Source: Forficula auricularia (taxonomy: Eukaryota; Arthropoda; Insecta; Dermaptera; Forficulidae). From it: a DNA stretch of 64,000 nucleotides. Where the stretch lies: assembly GCA_024734495.1 (NCBI GenBank), contig JALMQS010000816.1:4533190-4597189 (forward strand), read 5' to 3'. The translations under genes and the position numbers were made by a program. Each line of letters begins with the position of its first letter. Position 1 is the stretch's first letter. This document shows, one piece after another, positions 34,960 to 46,008 of the stretch. Below the pieces are notes generated by a model. It saw nothing but the letters and a program-made list of their open reading frames with translations. It made no database searches and had not been told where the DNA came from.

Positions 34960-36170
34960 ATCTGGCATATTGGTAAAGTTTGGGGCATTAACAAGGTGAA
35001 AATTAATAACAAAAACTTTACTAGCTTTAATCTCTAAAATGAAGAAGTGAAATTATTAAAGTAAATTAAAACCCCATTCCAAAAATTTAAAAATAAAAGC
35101 TGAATATACTTAAGCTAACAAAATAAATAAATAAATAAAAACAGAAATCCCACTCAAAAAACTGATTACATGGCAAGTTAGAAAAAGTAGTCTTCATACC
35201 CTAAAAATTCTCCACGAAATGCAGGTTTTCATGTTTTAAAACTCAAAAATTTTGGGGAAATTATTGGTGGGGGGGGGGTCAAAAACTGACTGTCCCCCAG
35301 GCGATTAAAACCCTAGCTATGCCTCTACTCAGGTGATAGGAGTCGTTAAGATGGGATATTTTAGGTGAGGTGGGAAAGAGGAGTGAAAGATGGGCATGGG
35401 ATAGAGAAATCGTGGAGGCGGGTGGTTGCGTGTCATAAGTCTTAGTTAGGACTGTATACTCTATGAAGAAAATGATGATAATATTTTAAAATCTCACTAT
35501 GGTATTAAGTATATTGTGAAAAAACCAAGGTCATTTGTTTATTATATTAGCAATGATTAAAAAAATTCGGGCAGCGGCTATTGTTAGACTAATCATCTAT
35601 CTATCAATTGTATTAAACGAGGAAAAATGATCTAGACACGGCAGTTCGGAAAAACTGGCGACGCACCGGCCATGTGTATATTTACACGAACCATTTCGAG
35701 CTACTTTCGACTCCCCATAACTAAAAAACTATTAGACCTACACAGTTGAAATTTTGCATGTCTAATAAGGCCCACTGGAACATCTAGAATCCCAAATTTC
35801 ATGAATAAACCTATTATAGTTATTGAGTTATTAAGGTCTGAAAAGTGCCATTTTTAACACTGACTGACATATTAAAAAAACCTAAAGTACTTCCGCTAGA
35901 ATGCTAAAATTTGGTATACTGGTAGAGTTTGGGCTACAATTAAAGGAAAAAATTGAAAAAGTAAAACTTTCCCTTTTTCAGGACCTAAAATGAAGGGTTG
36001 AAATTTATTATAGGCTTAATTAACATATAATGAAAATACAATCAAGCTAGAATGCTGAAATTTGGCATACTGGTAAAGCTTGGAACATTAACAAAGGAGA
36101 AAATTGAAAAACCGAAACTTTCCTTTCTTCGGGGCCCGAAATGAAGGGGTGAAATTTATGAGAAACCGAC
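34960..36170 (-). repeat. Diverged tandem repeat units (inverse of the 23165 family)
   Basis: tagaatgctgaaatttggcat recurs at about 35900 and 36050, with gaaactttcc and atgaaggggtgaaattta in between. These are the inverse of the units at 23165-23640. The first part, up to 35327, lies within the 2.8 kb composite. Confidence 0.65.
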
Positions 36171-36234
36171 CGGGTTTCCAACAGATATGAGAAATATTTA
36201 ATAATTATTAATATAAATATTTAAATGAAATTAT

Positions 36235-36785
36235 TTGGATAAATTAAAGGATAAAACTTTTCAAAAATTAATGATTTCTGACCACAAACATAAATGTGAA
36301 AAAGGGACCAAGTTCGGTACAAACGGCTTCGCCGACAAAATGATTGGGATCTAAACGGGTACCAAATTCCATAGCAGTTACTTAAATCATAGCTATAGGG
36401 ATGTACAACGATCTTCAATTGATTTAAAAGAAAACTTGTTACGTTCTTTGATATTGAATTTATAACTTGGCAAGTTTTATATGTATGTTTGTACTATAAA
36501 ATAGATCAACTAGCAAAGCTAAATTTTATTCTTGTACTAAATATCATCAGGTTACACGTAAGTTATTGACTATTTTAACTTGCAGGGTTATAAATTTAAT
36601 ATCAAAGAACGTAACAAATTTTCTTTTAAATCAATTGAAGAACGTTGTTCATACCTATAGCTATGATTCAAGCAACTGCTATGGAACTTGGTACCCGTTT
36701 AGATCTCAACTCTTTTGTCGGCGCGAAGTCGTTTGTACGGAACTTGGCCCCTTTTTCACATTTATGTTTTTGGTCAGAGTTTGTT
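36235..36785. repeat. Fold-back element, arms of about 200 bp
   Basis: 36235-36470 and 36584-36785 are inverted copies (for example ttgatttaaaagaaaac and its inverse). The open frames on either strand (about 65-80 codons, sharing NCYGxWYPFRSQ) are mirror images and not genes. Confidence 0.85.
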
Positions 36786-37263
36786 AAAGTAAATAAAACA
36801 GGTGGTAATAATCATAACAAAACACGTTTCTCTGAATCAAAATACAAAGGAGATGGAATCCAAACAAAAAGGTGGTTGGTGCTAAATAAACATTAATTAA
36901 AAATAATATTGATTAAAAAAAAAAAAACATGGTTCTTAATAATTTCCAGATATCATGTAGAATTAAGGTTTAAAGTAATTTATCAAAAAACATTTTGGCT
37001 CTGTTTATGAATTTAGATCATAGCAATGGTAAACAGAGGAATGAAATTTGAAATTTAAGCTAAGTTTCGGCAACATAATAGGTTCATCAAAATTAGTCCT
37101 TTAACAGGCGTTTTTTCAATAATCACTTTAATCAATCTATCTGTTTACCGAGTATTAATTATATCGTCGCATTAGAGTGTAAACCTGCTAACTCACAACA
37201 AGGAAATTTTACAGGGCAGAGTAAAAACAAACAAAATTTAATATTGTTGTTATAGAAAGAAAC

Positions 37264-39966
37264 GGAAGCGTGGAAGACTCTAAGAATGATAAAATCCAAT
37301 ATTAACAACAGGGTTCAAATCGGCGGAATATCCATGAATGAATGGGTAAACCACTTTAAAAGACTGCTAGAAGAATCTCGCCCCAAATATCTACAAAGCT
37401 ATAAAAAGAAATAAGGTTCTGGATTCAATTTAAAGACTCAATAAATTTTTGAAACAATTTCAACGGTTAAAACAAGAAAAATCACCTAGACCGGGAGGTA
37501 TCTTCCCAGAACTGATTAAATATGGACCTCCAAAACTGTTTGAGATGCTAACAAAAATTTTCCAAAAATGCCTTAATGGAGAGGATAATACTCCCGAAGA
37601 ATGGCGCACAGCTTATCTAACACCTATATATAAGAAAGGAGGCCAAAACGACACAGGACATTATACTAGGTGTGGCGGTTAATAATGTCCTTTTTTCGGC
37701 ATGAGGAAAACACAAATTTTTTCAGCACTGGCAAAAGTGATTTATTCAAAGTATGCACCATCGGATTCTACACATTTTGACCAACGATCCGGCAAATTGT
37801 GTATCCCCTCCCAGTAGAATTTCTCCCCTTTCGAGGCGAGCCAAGATTCGAGCCATTTTGCCACTTCTTCGTAATTAGCGAAGTGCTGGTCAGCCAATCC
37901 GTGTGCCATTGACCTAAAGAGGTGAGGTGGTAATCCGATGGAGCGAGGTCTGGAGAGTAGGGCGGGTGGGGTAGGGCCTCCCATTCGAGCGCTTTGATGG
38001 TTTCTTTCGTCGATTTGGCGGTGTGCAACGAAGCGTTGTCGTGGAGCAAAATGACACGTCCATGTCTTCGAGCCCATTGCGGCCGTTTATCGATCAATGC
38101 ATGATTCAAATTGATCAATTGTAGTCTGTAGCGGCCCGCATCAACAGTTTCGCCCGGTTTTAGCATCTCATAATACAGCAAAGCTTTTTGGTCCCACCAG
38201 ATGCACAGCATTGTTTTCTTTCCGAACCGATTCTGCCGTGGGGTCGATGGTGCCGCTTCTCCAGGTGAAAGCCATGACTTTTTGCGCTTGGGATTGTCGA
38301 AATAGATCCACTTTTCATCTCCCGTGACGATACGATACAGAATGGACTTCCTTTCTTGACGAACCAGCAACATTTCAGCCATCATTTTTCGCTTCTCCAT
38401 TTGCCGGTCGTTCAAGTCATGTGGCACCCATCTGCCTTCCTTGTGGATCTTTCCCAATGCTTTCAGCCGGTCACCAAATGTTCTGCGGCCTACTCCGAGT
38501 CTCTCTGCAAGCATTCCTTGCGATTGGCGCGGATCTTCTGCCAGCAAGTCCTCCAGGTCAGCATCCTCAAACTTTTTCGGCGGTCCAGGCCGAGTCCTTG
38601 TCGTTCACATCAAAATCACCACTTCGAAACCGTCCAAACCAACGTTGGCAGATTTTTTCAGATGGAGCATGGTCCCCATAAACTCCGAATACGAGCCGTT
38701 TCCGCAGCCGGTTTCAGAGCAGGGAAGGTCCACAATAGATGATATATACACCCTAAAAATTATATTGGAAAAAAGTCTTCAAAGAAATCAGGAAACACAT
38801 ATTGCTTTTATAGACCTCGAGAAAGCCTATGATAGCGTTCCTATTAACTATCTCTGGGAAAAAATGGAAGAACTAAAAATAAACCCTACATTAATCAAGG
38901 CTATTGTAAATTTATATAACGATAACACCTTACAAATAAAAATAAATAACAATGTGTCTGATCGGTTTGAAATTTCAAAAGGTCTCAGACAGGGATGTAG
39001 CCTGTCACCGGCTCTCTTCAAGATCTATTTGGATAGGATTCTTCACGGGTGGACAAGAAAGTGCAACAGTATGGGAATACAAATCGGAGAAAGTATAATT
39101 TCTACGATATTTTTTGCGGACGACCAGCTGGTTATTGCAAATGATGAAATGGATCTTGACTACATGGTGAGGATTTGCGGACGACCAGCTGGTTATTGCA
39201 AATGATGAAATGTATCTTGACTGCATGGTGAGGAAACTAAATGAGGATTTTAACCAAGGGGGCTTAAAAATGAATTATAAAAATCTGAATATTTGTCTGT
39301 AGGAAATGATATGATATCGGACCTAATATTGGAGGAAGGGAAGAAATTATCCGGGGTTGAAAAATATAAATATTTGGGTGTAATATTTAATAAAGATGGA
39401 AATAGCCGCATGGAAGTAAACGAAAGGATTTTAAAGAGTAGAAAGATTACAAGGGCCTTGCACTCAGTTTTATGGGACAAAACGATTAGGAGATCCACAA
39501 AAATGAAAATCTATGCCGGCCTCGTTCGTAGTGTTACTACCTATGGGACAGAGGTATGGAATATCGGAGTTAGAAACCGAGGCCGACTTTTAGCCACCGA
39601 AATGGATTTCCTAAGAAGAAGTTGTGGGTTGACGAGAACTGATAAGAGTTTGAAACGAAGAAATAAGAAGACGAATGAGCATGGAAGGGGACCTTATTGA
39701 CGAAATCAAAAAAAAAACAATTAGTTTGGTTTGGACAGGTAAAAAGGATGGATGAAGAACGAATCCCAAAAAAGGCTCTAGAATGGACTCCCCTCCCCCG
39801 AAAGACGAAAAAGAGGTCGACCCAGGCGCTCTTTGATGGACGAGGTGAACGAGGCTATGAGTTCCAGAAATCTCGAGATTGTGGATGTCTGGGACCGTGA
39901 AACTTGGAAATTGGGAACGGAGAAGCGTCGCCAGACGTAGAAATCCGGAAGAAGAATAAGAAGATG
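37264..39966 (+). pseudogene. 5'-truncated non-LTR retrotransposon with reverse transcriptase, interrupted by mariner
   Basis: It starts EAWKTLRMIKSNINNRVQIG, continues KSPRPGGIFPELIKYGPPKL and WRTAYLTPIYKKGG (RT fingers), is broken by the mariner, then resumes GRSTIDDIYTLK, IAFIDLEKAYDSVP, GLRQGCSLSPALF and FFADDQLVIAND (catalytic ADD). The C-terminal part is WFGQVKRMDEERIPKKALEW. A 61-bp tandem duplication at 39116-39237 and several frame changes kill it. The 3' end is gaagaagaataagaag, not poly-A. The clade is uncertain. Confidence 0.9.
37666..38709 (-). pseudogene. Mariner transposase (mauritiana-like, DD34D), defective
   Basis: Minus strand: EKICQRWFGRFRSGDFDV, a frame change, then PPKKFEDADLEDLLAEDPRQ, GKIHKEGRWVPHDLNDRQ, VTGDEKWIYFDNPKRKKSW, LLHDNASLHTA, YSPDLAPSDYH, a second frame change, and FRSMAHGLADQHF to SDGAYFE. 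The three catalytic Asp (TGDE, HDN, PSDYH) are present, with 34 residues between the last two. The left end ctaggtgtggcgg follows a TA in the RT gene. The other end, including its terminal repeat, is missing and abuts RT sequence directly. Confidence 0.92.
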
Positions 39967-40116
39967 GAAAGAAACTATTTTTCACATTTTTTTTCTACAA
40001 CTTACAATCGTCATTCTAAGTAGCAGTTTTACTTAGACGCGCTGCATCTTTTTTTCTTTCGAGCGGTATTAATATGTCATATATGATAGAAAATGGATTT
40101 AGCAGTTTTACACTCT

Positions 40117-40960
40117 TTGGTATAATTCTCGATTACGTTAAACGGGAGTGGTAAGAGAAACTCATGTAGCGCTCACATTATTTGTTTCACTAACATCAAT
40201 TTATGATCCAGCTCAAAAGATTCACTCAGCATATGCATTTGGACAAATGCCTAAATATATATCAAAACGGAAATACCTGTATAAATAATGTTTAAATTAA
40301 TTAGATTATTTTTTAAAGTTGTGAAATAAACAATATTTTGAACATCTCTGTACCTACGAATGTATGATGATAAAAAAATAAGGCGATTTTAATATCTAAT
40401 CAAATGTTAGATTATTTATAAGGTCTATCTTTTTGTTTTTAGTATATATTAGACATTTATTTATTAGGTCATTGCATGTCTTAGTCATTAAAGAACTCAG
40501 CAAATGACAATTCTAATATTGGAAAATTGACTGTTTAATGATGATGATTTTATTTTTTTGTTATTTAAACCTTGAATATAAAGCAGGATTCGAATAAAAC
40601 AGTGTTATTATATCTATATGTCGATTAATAATATAAATAAAAGGGAATTGTGGGTGGGTGTTTGTCTGTCATAAATGTTTAGGATACTTCCCAACACGCT
40701 ACAAGTTTGTTATTTGCTATGAGGGTAGGTTTCATAGGGTAGATATTGTAAATAATAACAAAATTAGGCTTTATTAAAAAACGTGTCATTTTTAAAGCAC
40801 CTAAGGAATTGAAAAAGTAAGCACAAAATGAAAGGGAGATTACAAAAAAATTAATAAAATTTCAAAATTTCAAAACCTAAAAACCAGAAAATCTTTCAGT
40901 GGGTATGGCTTTACCTACAAGGGTGTTGGTCAATATTCTACGGGGGCACGAAGTTGACAA
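40117..40960. other. No gene assigned; a 43-codon open stretch
   Basis: From about 40150 to 40285 the plus strand reads VVRETHVALTLFVSLTSIYD, then PAQKIHSAYAFGQMPKYISK to a stop. I do not recognise it. It could be part of a decayed element or an old exon. The rest is AT-rich. Confidence 0.35.
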
Positions 40961-42372
40961 GATTTTTTCGTTTTTTTGTGATTTTCTCGAAAACCGCGCG
41001 AACGTTATTTTTTTAAATTGATGTACTTATCAACTGTAATAAGTTGTTAGTCGTGTATAAATTTTAATCTGATTGAAATAAAGGAAGAGGGTGTAAATTA
41101 GGACTGTCGCAAAATAAATATTTTAATCGTTCATATCTCGGTTACGGTAAGTCGCAGAGCTTTGAGATTTGACAATTAAGCTATCTAGAACCTACAAGAA
41201 GTACAACAAGATTTTGGCTAAAATCAAAGAACCGGAAGTTTCTTTACGTACCTATGTATGTTTCCCCCTTGTGTTTCGAAACCATAAGTTTCAGAGCTAT
41301 AGAATTCGAAACTTAAGCTAGATATATATACTAGGAGTACAGCAAGCTTTTGGCTGAAACCAGAGAACCGGAAGTTGAAATTTAAGGAGGTTCTTCAGGT
41401 ACGTAGGATGTCAAACGAGTGTCACTGCAGACTTTCTATTGACTAAAGTGGTATCGTCATGATTAGTCAAAGTAAATATATCAAAATATATATATATATA
41501 AATATATGTATTTATAAAAATATAAATACAACTATTTCAAGATAACAAATAATTGACTTACGCCACTTTCAAAATAAACGGCTCATATATAATTATGTAT
41601 AATTTCAAATAGCGTTGCAAGGCTCCAAACAAAAACGCAATTTTGCGGAGAGAAATTGTGAATTATAACACTCAAATGATTTTTACAAGCTCTTAAAATA
41701 ATCCTTACATATTTTTTTAATACTTGTAACAATATCTTCGAGATGGTGTCGATAATTATTGTAAATTTCAAGTAAAAAGGCTAGAAAAATCCAACTTCCC
41801 ATAAGACTCCATGTTAAATCGCGAAAACTTAATTTATTAATATCTCGTCAGTAAGTTGATAAAAGTACTCAAAAATTATAGAGGGGACTTTTTTCATATT
41901 CGTAAGCTTATGTTGATTTTCCATAATTGTCTGATCGATAATAGTAAATTTGATAAAAATGCGATTTTTCCAAAAATGGCTCGAACGATTTTTTTTTTTA
42001 AATTGGTCTAAGTTAATTATCAAGTGTCATAAGTCATTAATCGTGTATAAATTTTAATCGGATTGAAATAAAGGAAGAGGAAGAGGGTGTCCCAAAATAA
42101 ATATTTTAATCGTTCATATCTCGTATACGGAAAGTCGCAGCGCTTTGGAATTCGAGCTTAAGCTATCTAAAGGCTAGAAGAAGTACATAGAGATTTTGGC
42201 TAAAATCGAAGAACCGGAAGTATATGTTTACTTATTTCAATTTCCTCGTTTTCTCAAAATAGCTTGGGAGAAACCCAAATTGAAGTAGAATTTGAATGAA
42301 GAAAATTTCTATGATGATTTCAAATAAGGGAGAAACTAATGTGAAAATCGTGTGGTGGACACACCAGTTGAT
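40960..42372 (-). repeat. Dispersed family C, partial tandem copies
   Basis: aagtcgcag(a/c)gctttg plus ctatctagaacctac/aaggctag and gattttggctaaaatc occur at about 41140-41235 and again at 42125-42220. The element ends near 42372 in caccagttgattttta, matching the inverse of the left end at 50419. Confidence 0.65.
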
Positions 42373-42383
42373 TTTTATAAGTG

Positions 42384-43605
42384 TTTTTTTTTTTTTATGA
42401 TAATGATGAGAATGAAAAGGAGTTACACCAAAAAGGTGCAACCCCTAAAGGCCTGGGCCGGGCTCCTCCATCGTGAAAAGAAGAAGAAAGAATTTTATGG
42501 GTTGGGCGGGGGTCGAAGGCATCTGTGGATACGGGTCTTAAATAGCTGAAGGTTATAAGTGGCGGGAAAGATGGTGGCAGGGAGCGAGTTCCAGTCTCTG
42601 GAGGTCATAGGGATAAAAGAGTTGGCGAAAACGCTTGTTCGACTTTTATCCAATTTAATTTGACAGCGAAGGGGTGCCGCGGCTTGTTAAGAGAAACCGC
42701 GTGTTTCTCGTAAAGAGGGCATTAGGGGGGATAATTGGATTTCAGCTCGACCGAACAGATACCGTGGTAGTATCTGTAGTACAGGGAAAAGGGCAGAAAC
42801 GGTTCTTCGGTGAGCTAGGGAGTCGAGTGAGTTGGTTAGAGCCGAGTCTCCTATTAGTTTAATTACTCGCTTCTGAATTGCAACCAGTGTAGCAAGAGAA
42901 TGCTTGGAGGCACCCCTCCACAGATGAGAGCCATATTCGAGAGAGGGACGAGATTTGAGCCTTATACAGTATAAGAAGTTGAGTGGGAGTATAACAGCGT
43001 CTAGACTTAAATAGGAGACCAAGCTTGCGCGCTGCAGCTTTAGCAGTGGTTGAGATATGGTCATTCCATGAAAGGTCAGACCCTAGAGTTACACCTAGCA
43101 TTGAAATTTTATCCCTGAATTCTAGTGAGTTTGAGTCGAAAGATTTGTTTGGGACGTTTCTCATCGACGCGCCTAGAAATAAGGCAACACTGAGTTTTCC
43201 CTGCATTGAAGTTAACTAAGTTTTGGGATCCCCAGTTTTTAAGTTTGCAAAGTCTAAATTAATTGAAGAGGCAATGTCTGCACGGTTTTTATGCGATGCA
43301 GGGGCGTTATGTAGGGTGCTGTCATCTGCGTAACAATGTACCGGATTGGAGGGCAAGTTTAGAAGGTCGTTGATATAGATAAGAAAAAGTGTAGGGCGAG
43401 ATAACCGATCCCCGAGGAACTCCAGCGTTGGTGTGGAAGGGGGAAGATGTTATTCCATCGATGACAACCTTAATACTACGGTCTGAAAGAGAAAACTTTC
43501 GAGCAACTTACAGAGTTTCGGTGCAAGGCCGACGGAGGTCAATTTGGCAAGAAGATTAAAATTAAAAGTGTTTAGTAAATGGAGAAATATTATTTTGATG
43601 CATGA
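42384..43605 (-). pseudogene. CR1/Jockey-type LINE, 5'-truncated
   Basis: Minus strand, several frames: FNLLAKLTSVGLAPKLCKLL, IKVVIDGITSSPFHTNAGVP, YINDLLNLPSNPVHCYADDS (catalytic YADD at about 43330), LGVTLGSDLSWNDHIS, YKAQI, SLEYGSHLWRGASKHSL, IQKRVIKLIGDSALTNSLD, FANSFIPMTSRDWNSLP. The 3' end is a gttgcacctttttggtgtaa tail and poly-A (poly-T at 42384 as shown). Frameshifted and inactive. It is the likely partner of SINE family 2. Confidence 0.9.
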
Positions 43606-43920
43606 TTTTTTTTTCCTGTATGTCTGTCTAGATCTGATGCCTAGGATAATTAATACCATAGAATGTTCGTTTGAGTGTCAAATGTTTGTATTTTGAAAAT
43701 TCAAAATTGATTAGATTTTGGACTTTTTATTTTCAGAATTTACAGATGAAAAATGCTAAAAATCAGAAACTAAATCAACCGGGAGTATAATCCTTCTAAG
43801 ACATAAGGAATCATATACCTCAATCTAGATACTTTTTAATTTTATCAAAATAGAAATTAGTTTCGAAGGCTTTACCTTATCTTTTATTATTTTGATTAGT
43901 TATGTCCATCGATTAAATTA

Positions 43921-44205
43921 TTAAAGTTGTTTTAGGGAAATAAGGACTATATCTTTTATGCAGACAATTTATATTTTATTGCCAACGTTTCGTCAACTTT
44001 GTTGACTTCTTCAGGGCTCAAATAGTTGACTTTCCTGCATATTTGTCATTTTTATAATTATTCTTAGTAAACATATCAAGACAAGTCATCAACATCAAGA
44101 AGATTGAAAATATTTTTTAAAAACAAGACAACAAAGTTGATGAAGCGTTGGCAATAAAATATAAATTATCTACATAAAAGATATAGTCCTTATTTCCCTA
44201 TAACA
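43921..44205. mobile_element. Palindromic hammerhead element, family 2, copy 1
   Basis: Terminal inverted repeats of about 75 bp (agttgttttagggaaataag and its inverse). Each arm carries a hammerhead core next to the inner end: an intact one on the minus strand at 43972-44024 and a decayed one on the plus strand near 44128-44165. The copy at 47415-47850 is closely related. Confidence 0.85.
43972..44024 (-). ncRNA. Hammerhead ribozyme candidate
   Basis: Minus strand: ATTT-GA-GCC, core CTGAAGA (44014-44008), one A, perfect stem II GTCAAC-AAA-GTTGAC, GAA, self-complementary ACGT as stem III, cleavage base T43984, then GGC that pairs with GCC, and AAAT that pairs with ATTT. All invariant core bases are present. 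Activity is not tested. Confidence 0.7.
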
Positions 44206-44625
44206 ACTTATCTTTTATATTAGAAATGAATATTTAATGTGGTTTTAGGTCATAATTGAATACACTTGTTCAGAAAAGAATTCAGTCTGTAAATAACTGT
44301 CATTATATATAAGTGAATTCAATTATGACTCAAAATTCTATTAAATATAATGTAATTTTTGTATTATAGTGAAGGCAAAAGGTAGGTATCTGATTATTAT
44401 TAGGTTAAGTTTAAGCAATATAAGAAAACCTTTAGGTCTTTTGTAAAAAGATAAAAATGAATAATATAATATAAAACTAATTAAAAAATCATCAATTTCA
44501 CATTATAAAAAAAGATAAAATCTTTAAATCTAAAGAGATAATAAATTTTCAGTTATCTTCCTTGAGATATCTTCACAACTTTCAATTTTAAAACTAGACA
44601 AAATTTTTAATGATTTAATCATTAA
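44206..44625. other. No gene seen; small inverted repeat
   Basis: gtcataattgaatacactt near 44249 and aagtgaattcaattatgac near 44311 are inverted copies of about 20 bp, a MITE relic. The rest is AT-rich. Confidence 0.5.
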
Positions 44626-44628
44626 TTG

Positions 44629-45176
44629 TAGAGATGGAACTCTTCTTTGAGGTGTTGCGGAAATTGATTATTTACTTGTTGGTGAGTAATAAGAAAACAG
44701 TCTTAAGTGTAGGACTTAAAACATCAATGTGTGATGGTGTTTATTGGTGAACAAAATATACATATTTTTGTTTCTGGCTGTTGGCCCTTCTTCAGCACCT
44801 AAGGAGTACAGAAATTTGTTTAGTGTGTGATCTGGTCTTTTTACATTATAATTGTCATGGTAACAATTTTCAGCAAAATTGCCTTTGGCATGTTCTCGTA
44901 ATTAGAAACATGCCAAAGGCAATTTTGCTGAAAAATTGTTATCATGACAATTATAATGTAAAAAGACAACAGATCACACACTAAACAAATTTCTGTACTC
45001 CTTAGGTGCTGAAGAAGGGCCAACAGCCAGAAACAAAAATATGTATATTTTGTTCACCAATAAACACCATCACACATTGATGTTTTAAGTCCTACACTTA
45101 AGACTGTTTTCTTATTACTCACCAACAAGTAAATAATCAATTTCCGCAACACCTCAAAGAAAAGTTCCATCTCTAC
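44629..45176. repeat. Near-perfect palindrome, arms of about 270 bp
   Basis: 44629-44900 and 44908-45176 are inverted copies with only a handful of differences, meeting almost without spacer at cgtaatta. Each arm has a hammerhead-like string (CTGAAGA, a GGC/GCC hairpin, GAAACA) without the ACGT stem III. The low divergence means a young dimer or ongoing gene conversion. Confidence 0.92.
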
Positions 45177-45782
45177 TATTAATTAATACGGAAACACTGG
45201 CAACGGAGCACGAAGGCCATTATCGAGCCCCAAACACTTTAATGTTAATCATTAATATTTAATAAAAGGATTCGGTTTAAATTGAAAATCTATTTGGATT
45301 AGATAATATTTTTGGAACATGCGATGATGATATTTTAAAATTTTCCACATTAAAATTTTAATTTTATATAATAAAACAATATTTTATGTTGAATTTTTTT
45401 TTATTTTTACCCAATCTAGCTATGGAAAAAAATTTCATGAAATTTAACAGGTTTTTTATATTGTTTTGTTAAACAATATTATAAACTTAGTTGATTCTAC
45501 ATGTCCATTATAATAATAAATAAAAGATTCACTGGTTTTGGACAATCTCTATTTATTAATGTTAAATATTAATAGTAAATTGGTTGTGTTAATTTGCTAA
45601 GAGATAGATATTATGAATATATTGATAATATCTATCTTAATAACAAATTAACAAAAAAAAACTATCTTAAATTATATAAAAAATCGACGTTTCATCCTTT
45701 TTTCAGGACCTTATCAAGTACTCAAAATATTAATCGTTGATAAAATAGTAAAATAATCTAGACAAGGAACAAACAATATATT

Positions 45783-46008
45783 AAATTGAAAGTTTTTTGC
45801 CGAGAGTAGCAGAATTTTTTATATTGAAGGAGACAATAAAAGAGTGTGTCTTCTGCTGGAATTATAAATTTTATTTATAACGAGACTATAGTTTCCTGTG
45901 AATCAATTGTAATAGACTGATGAAGAGGGCAAAGCTCTCGAAACTAGTGTCGCGAATAAATAAAATTTACAATTCCAGCAGAAGACACACTCTTTATTGT
46001 CTCCTTCA
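45783..46008. mobile_element. Hammerhead-bearing fold-back element with perfect 12-bp target duplication
   Basis: AAACAATATATT lies at 45771-45782 and 46009-46020. The element starts aaattgaaagttttttgccg, has arms ttgaaggagacaataaaag and its inverse, and carries the hammerhead 45911-45955 between them. This is the clearest complete member of the family (also at 7043, 29235, 31710 and 46500). Confidence 0.9.
45911..45960 (+). ncRNA. Hammerhead ribozyme candidate in a target-duplicated element
   Basis: Core CTGATGA (45917-45923), one A, stem II GAGGGC-AAA-GCTCTC (one G-T pair), GAA, then ACTAGTGTC where related copies have the palindrome ACTATAGT plus C. The change in stem III may weaken this copy; the related copy at 46821-46862 has a perfect stem II and ACTATAGTC but an inserted C in the core. 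Confidence 0.6.

Larger units (their letters stand above)
32531..35327. mobile_element. hAT-like non-autonomous composite, 2.8 kb
   Basis: The left end CAGTAGCGTAGCTGGGG and the inverse of the right end (TAGAGGCATAGCTAGGG) match at 12 of 17. CTCAGATG (32523-32530) and CTCAGGTG (35328-35335) are an 8-bp duplication with one change. No transposase is visible. It contains a long palindrome at 33815-34795 and, inside that, a SINE. Confidence 0.65.
37163..40116. mobile_element. Second MITE copy, split by a LINE (nested insertion)
   Basis: 37163-37263 and 39967-40116 together rebuild the 253-bp MITE seen intact at 16149-16401. GAAAGAAAC at 37255-37263 is repeated at 39967-39975 and occurs once in the intact copy, so it is the target duplication of the inserted LINE. 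The right terminal repeat has decayed after cactct. Confidence 0.9.

Noticed and set aside
36221..36896. Two to three open frames sharing NCYGxWYPFRSQ
   Set aside because: They are the two arms of one fold-back element read from either side.
38441..39205. 254-codon plus-strand open frame
   Set aside because: The first third is antisense of the mariner transposase and the rest is LINE reverse transcriptase; the join is accidental.
44781..45023. Pair of open frames starting MALLQHLRSTEICLVCDL on opposite strands
   Set aside because: Identical because they lie in the two arms of the 270-bp palindrome.
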